Source: Xanthocytophaga agilis (GTDB lineage: Bacteria; Bacteroidota; Bacteroidia; Cytophagales; 172606-1). From it: a stretch of 64,000 nucleotides of DNA. Of this stretch, positions 1 to 8,574 are shown one piece after another (position 1 is the first letter of the stretch; the number at the start of each line of letters is the position of its first letter). The notes beneath the pieces were generated by a model. That model searched no databases, was not told the origin of the DNA, and saw nothing but the letters and a program-made list of their open reading frames with translations. Both the position numbers and the translations under genes were made by a program. The stretch spans positions 1-64,000 of the forward strand of contig NZ_JASJOU010000026.1 in the NCBI RefSeq assembly GCF_030068605.1, in the 5' to 3' direction.

Positions 1-152
1 TAGGCAGATCGGTAGGGTATCAGACTAGTTGGGATGCAGATGGCACAATGAAAGTAACCTTTAGTGAAAGACTGGCTGCCGGTACGTATGTGGCTATTCT
101 GGTAGCAAAAGATGGATCTTCTTCTTCACGATTTAAATTTGTAGTTCAGTAG
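1..152 (+). CDS. C-terminal end of a secreted protein with a type IX sorting-like tail (partial)
   Basis: An open frame runs from the window edge (codons from base 3) to the TAG at 150-152. The visible 49 residues end in AAGTYVAILVAKDG followed by a serine run and RFKFVVQ. This matches the shape of a type A C-terminal sorting domain of the Bacteroidota type IX secretion system: a beta strand of the GTY(V/L) type, a turn, and a last strand ending K-F-V-V-x. It could also be the last strand pair of an Ig-like domain. The protein body lies outside the window, so its activity is unknown. The frame and the end are clear; the sorting function is inferred from a short stretch. Confidence 0.55.
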   Translation, partial: GRSVGYQTSWDADGTMKVTFSERLAAGTYVAILVAKDGSSSSRFKFVVQ

Positions 153-179
153 TAAGTTAATTTTAACATAAAGTCTAAC

Positions 180-233
180 AAATCACCCGATTTGGTGTCA
201 CTATCTGGCATTGAGTCGGGCGATTTTGTTTTG
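180..233 (+). terminator. Intrinsic terminator of the truncated upstream gene
   Basis: An 11-base arm at 180-190 pairs with 216-226 with one mismatch (AAATCACCCGA against TCGGGCGATTT). It is followed by TGTTTTGT. It lies 28 bases after the stop of the partial gene. Confidence 0.6.
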
Positions 234-280
234 TCTCGACTAATCTATGATAGACAATTATTGATTTAAGAGAATCCATA

Positions 281-323
281 AAAAACACAACCCTTCTAGT
301 AAATATTCCAGAAAGGTTGTGTG
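281..323 (-). terminator. Intrinsic terminator of the DUF4097 operon
   Basis: Arms 286-297 and 310-321 pair with one mismatch. Read on the minus strand the hairpin is followed by TTTTTTA, as in a rho-independent terminator. It sits about 35 bases after the stop of the last minus-strand gene of the sigma-factor operon. Confidence 0.7.
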
Positions 324-356
324 ATGAGAGACAAACACAAAGCATCTATTTTGAGT

Positions 357-1226
357 TTACTTTGCCTTTCGGATATAAATGTTGCCATGCATGTTCTTGG
401 CCATGATTTCAGGCCCCCCTCCATTAATCTTCCCATATGTCCAGTCGTCTACACTGACACGATACATCCCATTCTGACTTGATTTGTCTACTTTGGGCTG
501 AGTTTTATCTACTGCAATATCAAAGTCACTATAAATTTCACCCTGATCTGATTTAAGTTTTACATTAGCTTTTACATTGGATGGTAGTGTTACATCTACT
601 TTACCATTCAATGTCGAAAATGCCATAGGTGTATTTGGGGTAATGTCTTTGAAAATGGCAATAAGTGCCCCATTAACTGTATTAGCAACTGCAGATCCTT
701 CAATATTGGTAAGTTCAATTTTTCCATTAACATTCGTAATTTCCAGCTCACCATTTACATTTTCAACCAGGATATCACCATTGTTAACTGTACTAAGTTT
801 TAGCGAGAATCGTTGCGGCACTTTAATTGTCAGGTCGATAGCTCTTATATGGCTGTTTGTATTTACAGAGATACGATTGCTACGCTCTTCTACTGTCAGT
901 TCCATACTGTTAGTTTTGGCGATTCGACGCATGCCATTAGCACTAACAGCATCATCTTCTTTGTGCTTTTTAGAACCACCAACTGCTCCTTCTATAATCA
1001 CTTCTTTATTACTATGAGAAGTTACACGGATAGAACCATTTACCAGGCCTACTTCCAGAAATCCAGGTTTATTGGGATCACTGAGAGGAATGACAAGTTG
1101 TTCTTTTACTTCATTTTGTGCTGACAATGGCAAGCTTACTGTCAGAAGAAGTAGAAATACAGGAAGAATATATTTTCTGAATAGACCGGATAGATTCATT
1201 TCTCGTTGGATTTGGGACGTTTTCAT
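357..1226 (-). CDS. DUF4097-type secreted beta-strand repeat protein (second of a pair)
   Basis: A 289-residue exported protein. Residues 1-36 have a basic start, a leucine-rich core and a cleavage site near LSAQ. The mature part is a series of short repeating strands (NGDILVENVNGELEIT, NVNGKIELTNIEG), the pattern of DUF4097 (putative adhesin, beta-helix-like). No enzyme motif is seen. Its start overlaps the stop of the preceding gene by one base (TGATG), so translation is probably coupled. Met11 would give a more typical signal peptide (start 1196). As last gene of the ECF sigma/anti-sigma operon it may be an envelope-stress effector or sensor; that role is inferred. Confidence 0.8.
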   Translation of the reverse strand: MKTSQIQREMNLSGLFRKYILPVFLLLLTVSLPLSAQNEVKEQLVIPLSDPNKPGFLEVGLVNGSIRVTSHSNKEVIIEGAVGGSKKHKEDDAVSANGMRRIAKTNSMELTVEERSNRISVNTNSHIRAIDLTIKVPQRFSLKLSTVNNGDILVENVNGELEITNVNGKIELTNIEGSAVANTVNGALIAIFKDITPNTPMAFSTLNGKVDVTLPSNVKANVKLKSDQGEIYSDFDIAVDKTQPKVDKSSQNGMYRVSVDDWTYGKINGGGPEIMAKNMHGNIYIRKAK

Positions 1227-2095
1227 CAGGATTGCTTTTTAATATATATGTTTCCGTTAAATGTTTCAAAAAAGAAAGTTTTACCTCCTTTTCCGACTTT
1301 CATAGAGGTGTTTTTAGTAAGTTTATAGATAGTGCTGTTAGCCTTTTTCTCTTCATTCTTAATAATATGAGCTGGTAGCACCTCCACATTTGGAAAGTCT
1401 GTGTAAAATTCTCCCTGAAAGCTTTTAAACTCCAGTAAGGCTGATAGTGAAGCTGGGTAAATGATACGAATATCGCCATTGAGTGTATAATAGGAGGATT
1501 GTTCAGGGGGGGCACTAATATAATTGATCTCTACATCGCCATTAATTGTACGTACATCTGTGGCTCCCTTTGCATTGGTTAATGTGATAGGTCCATTGAC
1601 ATTATAAGCATGTAGGCTACCTGTGACGTCTTTTATTGCTACATCTCCTTGGTTTACAGTCGATACATGCAGATTCATACTATACGGAACTTTAATCGTG
1701 AAGTCGAGTGCATAATGATAGCGAATAGATCGGTTATCACAGCAACAGCAATTACGATTGGGGCGTGAATCATAGGGAGCTGCAATATAGGCTACAATGC
1801 TATCCGCATTCTGATCAAACTGGAGCTTAAACTCTTTCTTACCTTGTTCCAGCGTTTGTGCATCCTTGGCTGATAGTTCCTGGTCTACCTCTATCTCGAC
1901 TTGGCTGCCTGCATAACCTTCTATTCGTATGAATCCGGTTATGTTATAGACTGCCAGTGTAGTTGCTTTGGCTTCTTTTGATAATGTAAATGTTTTGGTC
2001 ACACGTTCTTTCCATTGCTGGGTTTGGGCAAAGGCATCCCAGTGAGTCTGGCAGAGTAGTAACCCCGCCAGACAAAGCTTGGCAATAGTTTTCAT
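1226..2095 (-). CDS. DUF4097-type secreted beta-strand repeat protein with four consecutive cysteines
   Basis: A 289-residue exported protein with a signal peptide ending near AFAQ (residues 1-24). Like its downstream neighbour it shows repeating beta strands (NQGDVAIKDVTGSLHAYNVN, then NGPITLTNAKG), typical of DUF4097. The two are the same length and look like diverged duplicates. Unlike the partner it carries a CCCC run at residues 116-119 (NRNCCCCDN), after a proline-rich turn; this could bind metal or form disulfides. It follows the anti-sigma gene by 30 bases on the same strand. Function beyond the family is not known. Confidence 0.8.
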   Translation of the reverse strand: MKTIAKLCLAGLLLCQTHWDAFAQTQQWKERVTKTFTLSKEAKATTLAVYNITGFIRIEGYAGSQVEIEVDQELSAKDAQTLEQGKKEFKLQFDQNADSIVAYIAAPYDSRPNRNCCCCDNRSIRYHYALDFTIKVPYSMNLHVSTVNQGDVAIKDVTGSLHAYNVNGPITLTNAKGATDVRTINGDVEINYISAPPEQSSYYTLNGDIRIIYPASLSALLEFKSFQGEFYTDFPNVEVLPAHIIKNEEKKANSTIYKLTKNTSMKVGKGGKTFFFETFNGNIYIKKQS

Positions 2096-2125
2096 AATTT
2101 TAGTAAAAGTTAAAGGTGTGGAGGT

Positions 2126-2953
2126 TTATGAGAGTTCTTTGATTGTCTGCTGGATCTTACTTTTGACAGTGCCGTCTACATTTTCCTGTTTCAATAACTC
2201 ACGCAATAGTTCAATAGAGCGTTTCTCCTGTAGTTTGACCATTATATCTGCCAAGGCTACCTGTACCAGTGGTGAATCCTGATGGGCAAGCGACTGTACA
2301 AGTCCTTCACGTACCAAAGGATCATCAGCAAGTTCTGCCAATGCTTCCAGTGTAACCAGGCGCACATTGACATTGGAGTCATTGTTAAGTGTTGTCAGTA
2401 GTGCTTCAATGACTTTTGTGTCAACTCGCTTAATTTCCTGTGTAAGGCTTACTGCCCGTAGTCGTTCTGAGGCAGAAGGGTTTTCAAGTAATGACAACAA
2501 CATCATCTGGCGCATTTCCTGCATCTGTACGGATAACGTATCAATCTGATGCTGATACCGGGAAATCTGAGGATCATTGGGTTTGTGTAACCAATATCCG
2601 GCTCCCAGGCCAATACTAATAAGCAAAAGACTATATGCCAATCGTGGCATCCATGCGGCTTGCCAGAGCTTTTTTACAAGTTGTAACAGATGGCTAGGTG
2701 AGTACGTTTGCTGTTCTTCTACTGTTGTTGCATATGTTTCCAGCATTGTCTCAAATCGTATCTTCATGGTAGGCCCTGGTTTTGGAGCAGGTAGCTGTCC
2801 CATTTGCATCCATACCTGTTGCATGGCTTGCCATTCCTGCTGACAGGCGGGACATTGCTTCAAATGGCTTTCAACCTGTGCTTGTTCTTGTGGTAATAAT
2901 TGGTTTTCAAGCCAGTCAGCTAGTTTTTCCTCTATATCTTTACAATTAGTCAT
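2126..2953 (-). CDS. Anti-sigma factor, zf-HC2 with a membrane segment and HEAT-like repeats
   Basis: A 275-residue protein. The N-terminus is a zinc anti-sigma domain: Cys4, then His30-x3-Cys34-x2-Cys37 (HLKQCPACQ). One membrane helix lies at about 105-122. The C-terminal half starts with a coiled-coil-like stretch (about 133-160) and continues as short paired helices resembling HEAT repeats (NVRLVTLEALAELADDPLVR). The expected topology puts the zinc domain in the cytoplasm and the helical repeats in the periplasm, where they could sense a partner. The gene begins one base after the sigma gene stop, so both are made together. The cognate sigma factor is almost certainly the one encoded just upstream. 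Confidence 0.88.
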   Translation of the reverse strand: MTNCKDIEEKLADWLENQLLPQEQAQVESHLKQCPACQQEWQAMQQVWMQMGQLPAPKPGPTMKIRFETMLETYATTVEEQQTYSPSHLLQLVKKLWQAAWMPRLAYSLLLISIGLGAGYWLHKPNDPQISRYQHQIDTLSVQMQEMRQMMLLSLLENPSASERLRAVSLTQEIKRVDTKVIEALLTTLNNDSNVNVRLVTLEALAELADDPLVREGLVQSLAHQDSPLVQVALADIMVKLQEKRSIELLRELLKQENVDGTVKSKIQQTIKELS

Positions 2954-2954
2954 C

Positions 2955-3506
2955 TTACTGTTCCAGCTTTAAGTAAATATTTTTTAACTGATTCATTGCC
3001 CGATGTACTTTCACTTTCACTGCTCCTTCTGTTGTATTCAGGATTCGGGCTATTTCTTCATATTTAAGCTCCTGAAAGCGACTCAATACCAATATTTCAC
3101 GATATTCTTCCGAAAGTTTTCCCAGTGAATCGTACAAGGTTGTCAGTTCCTGCTCCTTATAAATAGAGTCATCTGCACCAGCTCCACTACTGATTCGGTC
3201 AGAATAGTTTTGTACATCTTCATGCAAAACCGATCGCTTGTTTTTCTGACTGTGATCAGCTAATACATTGCGAGCCAGATGGTACATCCATGTTTTAAAT
3301 TCTCCCTCACCTGTGAATGTATGACGATATTTCAGCATTCGAAAAAACACATTCTGCACCAGATCCTCACTTGCATCATCTTTGCCTGTCATATAATAAA
3401 GAAAGCTGAACAGTTTACGATGGTATCGTTCAAAGAGCAATCCCATCTTATTCAGATCGCCAGCTTTTACCTGGAGCATGAGTGAATTATCGGTTAGTGA
3501 GTTCAA
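2955..3506 (-). CDS. ECF-type RNA polymerase sigma factor
   Basis: 183 residues, normal for a sigma-70 family ECF factor. Region 2 spans roughly residues 25-95 (ASEDLVQNVFFRMLKYR for core binding and FKTWMYHLARNVLADH for the -10 recognition helix). Region 4 spans about 125-180, with the helix-turn-helix KYEEIARILNTTEGAVKVKV. It is first in a four-gene minus-strand operon with its anti-sigma factor and two DUF4097 proteins, which points to envelope or surface stress control. Such factors usually drive their own operon. I see no TAnnTTTG core upstream, which fits transcription by the ECF factor itself. Confidence 0.93.
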   Translation of the reverse strand: MNSLTDNSLMLQVKAGDLNKMGLLFERYHRKLFSFLYYMTGKDDASEDLVQNVFFRMLKYRHTFTGEGEFKTWMYHLARNVLADHSQKNKRSVLHEDVQNYSDRISSGAGADDSIYKEQELTTLYDSLGKLSEEYREILVLSRFQELKYEEIARILNTTEGAVKVKVHRAMNQLKNIYLKLEQ

Positions 3507-4084
3507 GTCTGATTCAATGGGTTTTGCGTCTGTTACAATGAGGGAAACTGACCGAACGAAAGAAGGTTACAGTAGAAAATGATTTTTTTATGAAATATTT
3601 TTGAGTCGGCTCTAGATCGGACAGTGATATATTTTCGGACATAATTCTTAGATTATTTCCACTAGAACACAAAAACGATTTACTTCAGTTTGATGTCTTT
3701 AATTGTTAGAAAAGGAGATTATTAGTTAATTATAGAAAATATTTTCTCAAAGAACTACTTACTCCTGTTTTTGGAACAATCTTTGATGATTGTTTTCAGT
3801 AACGATTTGTATATCAGTACATTCCTTCGGGTCAAAATAGATTAGACAGTTTATTATCTGAGAATCTGGATTGTTGTACTGCTAGTGATTAATAGTAAAC
3901 TGGCATGATAATTTATATTAGTTTTTTGGTGTATGGATTACACTCTTAGAATTTTAAGTACATATAAGGTCATCTGATTAATTAAAATCAATGTGTTTTA
4001 AAGTAGATTCTTAATGAGAATAAAACAGGTGATCAGGTAATTTTATCATTGAGAGTTTAATGGATAATATCAGCATAAGCATAG
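3507..4084. other. AT-rich divergent intergenic region (578 bases)
   Basis: This lies between the sigma factor gene (minus) and the membrane protein gene at 4085 (plus). It must hold the promoters of both. I find no convincing coding frame, RNA gene or exact TAnnTTTG core. It is long for this compact window. Confidence 0.5.
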
Positions 4085-4597
4085 ATGCTGAACAGCTTAT
4101 TTACATCTATGGAAACAATTACACTTGCAATTAATGCGACAGGAACATTTACAAGTATTGCTATAGTTCTGGGAGTACTTTCTCTTATCTATTTTGTAAT
4201 CTATTACCGTATCCGGCAACAGGTCAGTTCCAATAATAAAGCACGGGTTTGGGCTGGTATCTCTACTATTATTGGTACACCTCTTCTAACTATAATGATT
4301 GTAGGAACTACCATGGCCTATTATTATTATGAAGATGTTTTGTCCAGTAAGCCGATGAGTTATAGTTTGTATGATGTGACAGATGATATGATTCGGGAAA
4401 TGAATCTGGTTGGTAAAACCAAAAAGGAGGTAGTCAATCTCTTAGGGGTAACAGATACAACCCATTCTGAATTAATTTATGACTTTTCCAGAGAAGAAGA
4501 TCCGGGAGATCAGTCTGTTAAGCAGAAGTTGGGGAAATATATTCTGGTTGTTTCCTGCCAGGGAGATAGAGTGGTAAGTTACCATCGGAAGAAATAA
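4085..4597 (+). CDS. Small membrane protein with a BamE-like C-terminal domain
   Basis: 170 residues. Two membrane helices (about 22-40 and 55-78) are followed by a soluble tail beginning near residue 98: DVTDDMIREMNLVGKTKKEV, then VNLLG, TDTT and LIYDFS. The G-K-T-K-x-E-V-V-x-L-L-G pattern resembles the SmpA/OmlA/BamE fold. The whole protein is clearly related to the C-terminal half of the protein at 28166-28996, which has a duplicated membrane module. An internal start at Met9 (4109) is possible. The tail presumably lies on one face of the inner membrane; function unknown. Confidence 0.7.
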   Translation: MLNSLFTSMETITLAINATGTFTSIAIVLGVLSLIYFVIYYRIRQQVSSNNKARVWAGISTIIGTPLLTIMIVGTTMAYYYYEDVLSSKPMSYSLYDVTDDMIREMNLVGKTKKEVVNLLGVTDTTHSELIYDFSREEDPGDQSVKQKLGKYILVVSCQGDRVVSYHRKK

Positions 4598-4609
4598 ATG
4601 ACATACTTT

Positions 4610-4645
4610 ACTCTGAGACAGCCTAAAAGTAATCTGTCTCAGAGT
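4610..4645. terminator. Bidirectional terminator hairpin
   Basis: A perfect 12-base inverted repeat (ACTCTGAGACAG at 4610-4621, partner at 4634-4645) lies between two convergent genes and is followed by TTATT on the plus strand. Confidence 0.75.
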
Positions 4646-4667
4646 TTATTGAGTATTATGAATAGAG

Positions 4668-6056
4668 TCATGGAACTATACGCCACAGATACATGCCCTC
4701 ATTCGGACTAGTAAGTGTAGTATCACCAAAAGTGGCTGATTGAATAAAGAGACCTGTAATGTAAGGGTTATTATCCTCATCCAGTGCAATTCCCCTGCCG
4801 TGATCCATGTTGGCTCCTCCTGCATTTTTGGCCCACAGAATATTTCCCATAGGATTGTACTTTACTACAAAGATATCTGCAGACCCGTTGGAGGTTAGAT
4901 CCTTATTTCCAAAAGATATAGTGTTATAAAAATATCCGGTAGCATATACATTTCCAGATAGGTCAGTAGTGATAGCAAATGCATTCTCCTGACTGGCTGT
5001 TCCTGCACTAATTGCCCATTGTACCTGTCCTGAAGTAGCATACTTTACCAGAAACATGTCTGCCCATCCATTGGATGTTAGATTTCTATTGTCAAAAGTG
5101 ATAGTTTTATTAAAAGATCCGGAAATATATACTCCTGAAGATCCATCTAATGCAATGCTGTATCCATAGTCTTCTTCTGTGTTACCGGCACTTTTAGCCC
5201 ACTGAAACTCTCCGTCAGTTGTGAAACTGGCAATGAAAATATCTTCTTTACCTTTGGAGGTTAGTGTTGTTGATTCAAAGGTTAATGAATATTTGAATAT
5301 ACCGGTAATATACACATTGCCATTATTATCTACTGCAATATCTTTCCCATAAGAAGCGAGTTCATCACCTGCGGTTTTGGCCCATAGAAGTGCCCCTGAA
5401 GGAGTGTATTTGGCAATGAAAACAGTGTATCCTGTTGAGGTTAAGGTAATTGTACCAAATGTGGCATTAGTATGAAAGCTTCCGGTTATATAGATGTTTC
5501 CTGATTTGTCCAATGCAATACCTTCTGCAGATATACTGCCATCACCAGATGCTTTTTTTGCCCATTGCACATCCCCATCTGCATTGTACTTGGCCACATA
5601 CATAGCCAGACCTTTGTCGTGGGTTGTCATAGTTGTTGTGCCAAAAGTAATAGAACCAAAGAAGTAACCAGTTATATACGGATTACCAGATAGATCTATA
5701 GCTATATCCAATGCAGCCGCTTGACCCGTACATCCTGCAATTTTAGCCCATAACAATTGACCAGTTGAATCATACTTAGCTATAAATATGTCATTGTTTC
5801 CTGCTGAACTAAGAACTGTGGTTTGAAAAGTACCAGTTCCATACAAGCTACCAGCAACATATGTATTACCTGATTTATCAACAGCTATAGATTGAGAGTA
5901 AATTTCTCCAGTAGCTTTGCTTGCAAAAGATGTAATTGGGTTTACTGGTTCCTGTGGTTTGGGAATAGGAGATGTGGAATCTTTTTTACAGGAAAAGAAA
6001 AATAAAGAAATACTAATGAATAGGACATATGCTGCCCATAAATGCTTTTTTTTCAT
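4668..6056 (-). CDS. SBBP-repeat lipoprotein, probable seven-bladed propeller
   Basis: A 462-residue lipoprotein with a lipobox ending FFFSC (Cys23), then a short proline-rich linker and seven repeats of about 56 residues. Each repeat contains a variant of SIAVDKSGNTYVAGSL, a strand ending F.TT.L.S.G, then DIFIAKY and LLWAK. This is the SBBP (beta-propeller) repeat; seven copies suggest one complete propeller on the cell surface or periplasmic face. The last blade ends early (MYLWRIVP), so it may be closed by N-terminal residues. No catalytic motif is seen. It is monocistronic, with its own terminator at 4610-4645. Role probably binding or surface display (inferred). Confidence 0.85.
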   Translation of the reverse strand: MKKKHLWAAYVLFISISLFFFSCKKDSTSPIPKPQEPVNPITSFASKATGEIYSQSIAVDKSGNTYVAGSLYGTGTFQTTVLSSAGNNDIFIAKYDSTGQLLWAKIAGCTGQAAALDIAIDLSGNPYITGYFFGSITFGTTTMTTHDKGLAMYVAKYNADGDVQWAKKASGDGSISAEGIALDKSGNIYITGSFHTNATFGTITLTSTGYTVFIAKYTPSGALLWAKTAGDELASYGKDIAVDNNGNVYITGIFKYSLTFESTTLTSKGKEDIFIASFTTDGEFQWAKSAGNTEEDYGYSIALDGSSGVYISGSFNKTITFDNRNLTSNGWADMFLVKYATSGQVQWAISAGTASQENAFAITTDLSGNVYATGYFYNTISFGNKDLTSNGSADIFVVKYNPMGNILWAKNAGGANMDHGRGIALDEDNNPYITGLFIQSATFGDTTLTSPNEGMYLWRIVP

Positions 6057-6386
6057 AGCATGAGAGGTTATTACATGAAAAATGACAGTAACAGATACTG
6101 TTTTTTAGGAGGGAAAGAGTATGTAAGTACAAGGCTAGTACATTACTCTGCAGACACGCTAAATAGCAGAAAGGTTGTATGGATTGTGAATTTTTTGTTC
6201 TTATTATCTTAGCGGTTGAGATTTTGCTGATACTTCTTAAAAGGAGTTTAATCAAGCTAAACGTGAAAAATACGGTATAATTACCGTAAAAACACCCTCT
6301 GTTTTTATTTTTTTGGAATGCATATTACAGAAATCTATCACCGTCAGGTAGTCGTATGTATCCTCTATTTAGCGAAATGTTATTAT
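6057..6386. other. Divergent intergenic region with a palindrome at 6271-6288
   Basis: This lies between the SBBP lipoprotein (minus) and the unknown protein (plus). The main structure is TACGGTATAATTACCGTA at 6271-6288: perfect 7-base arms around TAAT, flanked by A-runs. Its position between divergent genes suggests a repressor operator rather than a terminator. A near-consensus minus-strand promoter core, TAGCCTTG, lies near 6130-6140. A minus-strand frame overlapping the lipoprotein start is not considered real. Confidence 0.45.
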
Positions 6387-6962
6387 ATGCCCAATCTTGA
6401 CATTATTACAGACAGTAAAGAATCTATTCAGCATTCATTTGACCGGATTGCAACAGATCTTATTCACAACTGGCACTTAAAAGTAAATGATACATTGTAC
6501 TCATTTACAGAAATTGAGTTTTACTTTTTTATGACAGATATCCACCAGGATACTGCTTCTCGTGAACATAATTATGATAAAGGCTTCTGGCGTTTTCATC
6601 AGAAAGGACTTGATATAACTTTTCAGTCACAAGATAATAGTGATGGCGGTATCCTAATCAGAGGGTTGAAAACTCGTACAGAATATATTAATGGACCTGT
6701 ATTGGTATTGGAGCATATTTTTCGCAAAATGGATTCTATAATTATGTTGAATAAAGAATTTGGGTTAGTGCTCAAACCAGAACCTAGTAATGAGCCTATT
6801 TACAAAACCCAGCGTCATGAATTGCCTGATAATCCGGAAAATGAGTTTAAGAAAGAGCTATATCGGTATTTTATCAATCTGGAACATTGGAATAAGCGAC
6901 ATATTAATCCATTAGAAAGAGCACGTATCAGGAAAAGCTCTGTATTAGTGAAAAGTCTATAG
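6387..6962 (+). CDS. Conserved-looking protein of unknown function
   Basis: 191 residues from the ATG at 6387; an upstream frame extends to 6318 but adds a poor N-terminus. The protein is soluble, without signal peptide or membrane helix. Notable residues are FTEIEFYFF, then a His/Asp-rich stretch DIHQD..REHNYDKG, a W-R-F-H-x-K-G-x-D-I-T-F strand and GGILIRG. This spacing of charged and aromatic residues looks like a conserved fold and possible active site, but I cannot assign a family. It stands alone, 151 bases before an MFS transporter. Expression may be controlled through the palindrome at 6271-6288. Confidence 0.6.
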   Translation: MPNLDIITDSKESIQHSFDRIATDLIHNWHLKVNDTLYSFTEIEFYFFMTDIHQDTASREHNYDKGFWRFHQKGLDITFQSQDNSDGGILIRGLKTRTEYINGPVLVLEHIFRKMDSIIMLNKEFGLVLKPEPSNEPIYKTQRHELPDNPENEFKKELYRYFINLEHWNKRHINPLERARIRKSSVLVKSL

Positions 6963-7113
6963 TAAACAGGAAGACCAGAAAGATGTAAAACAAATAGCTA
7001 CTTTTTTGATAGTAAGAGTCTTGTAAATGCATACATAACCTGTAATTTAGCTGTGCCATTTAGTCTGACTTACTTATAACAGACGAAATCAGCTTGTTAT
7101 TTAAGTATTCCGT

Positions 7114-8373
7114 ATGCTTTTAGATATTACACCGCTTAAACGTTTTAGGGATTATCGTCTGCTTTTTTTTGGTCAGTTGATCTCCTTTTTTGGATCAATG
7201 ATGACATTTGTTGTTGTACCTGTACAGATGTTTCAACTGACACATTCCAACCTATATGTAGGATTATTAGGGGTATCGGAATTTATACCTATGTTTTTAC
7301 TGGCATTCGTGGGTGGAGCATTAGCCGATGCTGTGGATCGCCGTAAAATGTTACGTATCACAGAAATCGGACAGACTATTACAATCGGGATTCTACTAGC
7401 AAACTCATTATTGCCTAATCCTCAAATCTGGATTTTATTTCTGGTAGTTGCTATTCAAGCCGGACTAGCCGGACTACAACGTCCTTCCTTCGAAGCACTG
7501 ATTCCTCGAATTGTGCCATCTGAGTATATGACGGCAGTTTCTGCTTTGAATTCACTGCGATTTAATATCGGCGCAATCATTAGTCCTATTGTGGGTGGAT
7601 TAATTGCTTCTCAGTTTAATGCTTCCTGGGCTTACGCGATTGATCTGGTTACATTTATGGCTTCATTACTGGCTGTATGGATGATCCAGTCTGTTCCACC
7701 TCCTGACAATGCTGACCAACCTAATCTTGAATCTATAAAAAAAGGTTTCCGATACGCTATAAGTCGGCAGGAATTGCTGGGTACATACCTGATTGATATC
7801 AATGCTATGTTATTTGGTATGCCTAAAGCTTTGTTTCCAGCATTGGCAGTGAGTTTTGGGGCTAATTCTATAGGATTTTTTTATTCTGCTATTGCGGGTG
7901 GTGCATTGGTTGCAACCCTGACTTCCGGATGGGCGAAGCATACACATAAACATGGACTATTCATTGTTATTGCAGCAGCCTTATGGGGTGTGGCTATCAT
8001 CTTTTTTGGTTTATCGTCTAATCTATACTATGCGTTGGTATTTTTAGGCGTAGCCGGATTTTTTGATATGATTAGTGGACTTTTTCGGGGAACTATCTGG
8101 AATCAGACAATTCCGGACCATCTGCGTGGACGGCTAGCGGGCATTGAAATGATCAGCTTTATGACAGGACCGATGCTGGGTGATGCAGAAGCCGGGTTAA
8201 TAGCTTATTGGTTTGATCTGAAGACATCTATTGTTTCCGGAGGAGTTATGACTGTAGTGGGTACGATTATACTGGCATTGCTTTTACCAAAGTTTGTGAC
8301 CTATGATGGACGAGAGGGATTGAAGCGAAAGATGGAAGAAGAAGAAATACGGCAAACAGAGTTGTCAGTATAA
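7114..8373 (+). CDS. MFS transporter (MFS_3 / EntS-like)
   Basis: 419 residues with about 11-12 membrane helices. The start FRDYRLLFFGQLISFFGSMM is typical of the MFS_3 family, which includes the enterobactin exporter EntS and other drug or siderophore exporters. The loop after helix 2 carries the MFS motif A-like GGALADAVDRRKMLR. The mid-protein sequence LAGLQRPSFEALIPRIVP also fits the family. It is probably a proton-driven exporter in the inner membrane. The substrate cannot be read from the sequence. The C-terminus is a short charged tail (KRKMEEEEIRQTE). Confidence 0.85.
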   Translation: MLLDITPLKRFRDYRLLFFGQLISFFGSMMTFVVVPVQMFQLTHSNLYVGLLGVSEFIPMFLLAFVGGALADAVDRRKMLRITEIGQTITIGILLANSLLPNPQIWILFLVVAIQAGLAGLQRPSFEALIPRIVPSEYMTAVSALNSLRFNIGAIISPIVGGLIASQFNASWAYAIDLVTFMASLLAVWMIQSVPPPDNADQPNLESIKKGFRYAISRQELLGTYLIDINAMLFGMPKALFPALAVSFGANSIGFFYSAIAGGALVATLTSGWAKHTHKHGLFIVIAAALWGVAIIFFGLSSNLYYALVFLGVAGFFDMISGLFRGTIWNQTIPDHLRGRLAGIEMISFMTGPMLGDAEAGLIAYWFDLKTSIVSGGVMTVVGTIILALLLPKFVTYDGREGLKRKMEEEEIRQTELSV

Positions 8374-8503
8374 GAAAATGTGATGATATAGAATGGTTTA
8401 TGGGTGTTGGGGATAGTAATAATTGTACATCTAACAATTCTTTTTTTTGAAGAAGATAATGGATAACTGCAAAAAACTGTTAGTCTATTGAATGGTAAGT
8501 ATG

Positions 8504-8511
8504 TAGATTTG
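8504..8511 (+). promoter_or_regulatory. Bacteroidota-type promoter core for the CPA2 antiporter gene
   Basis: TAGATTTG matches the TAnnTTTG -7 element. Transcription would start near 8518, which lies inside the longest frame opening at 8488 and supports the downstream start at 8575. No well-spaced TTG -33 element is seen. Confidence 0.45.
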
Positions 8512-8574
8512 GGGTCTGAACTTGTTTTCTGCCAAGGACTTTTTGCTCAGCCTCATCTCTATATTATTACGCTT

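Noticed and set aside
577-1124. Plus-strand frames opposite the first DUF4097 gene
   Set aside because: They mirror a well-supported minus-strand gene, and their translations have no domain, signal or neighbour logic.
4668-6056. Internal repeats as a CRISPR or tandem DNA repeat
   Set aside because: The repeats are at protein level (SBBP blades) and are diverged in DNA; no direct repeats with regular spacers occur anywhere in the window.
6013-6255. 80-codon minus-strand frame upstream of the SBBP lipoprotein
   Set aside because: It overlaps the lipoprotein start in another frame, and its composition is that of non-coding AT-rich DNA.
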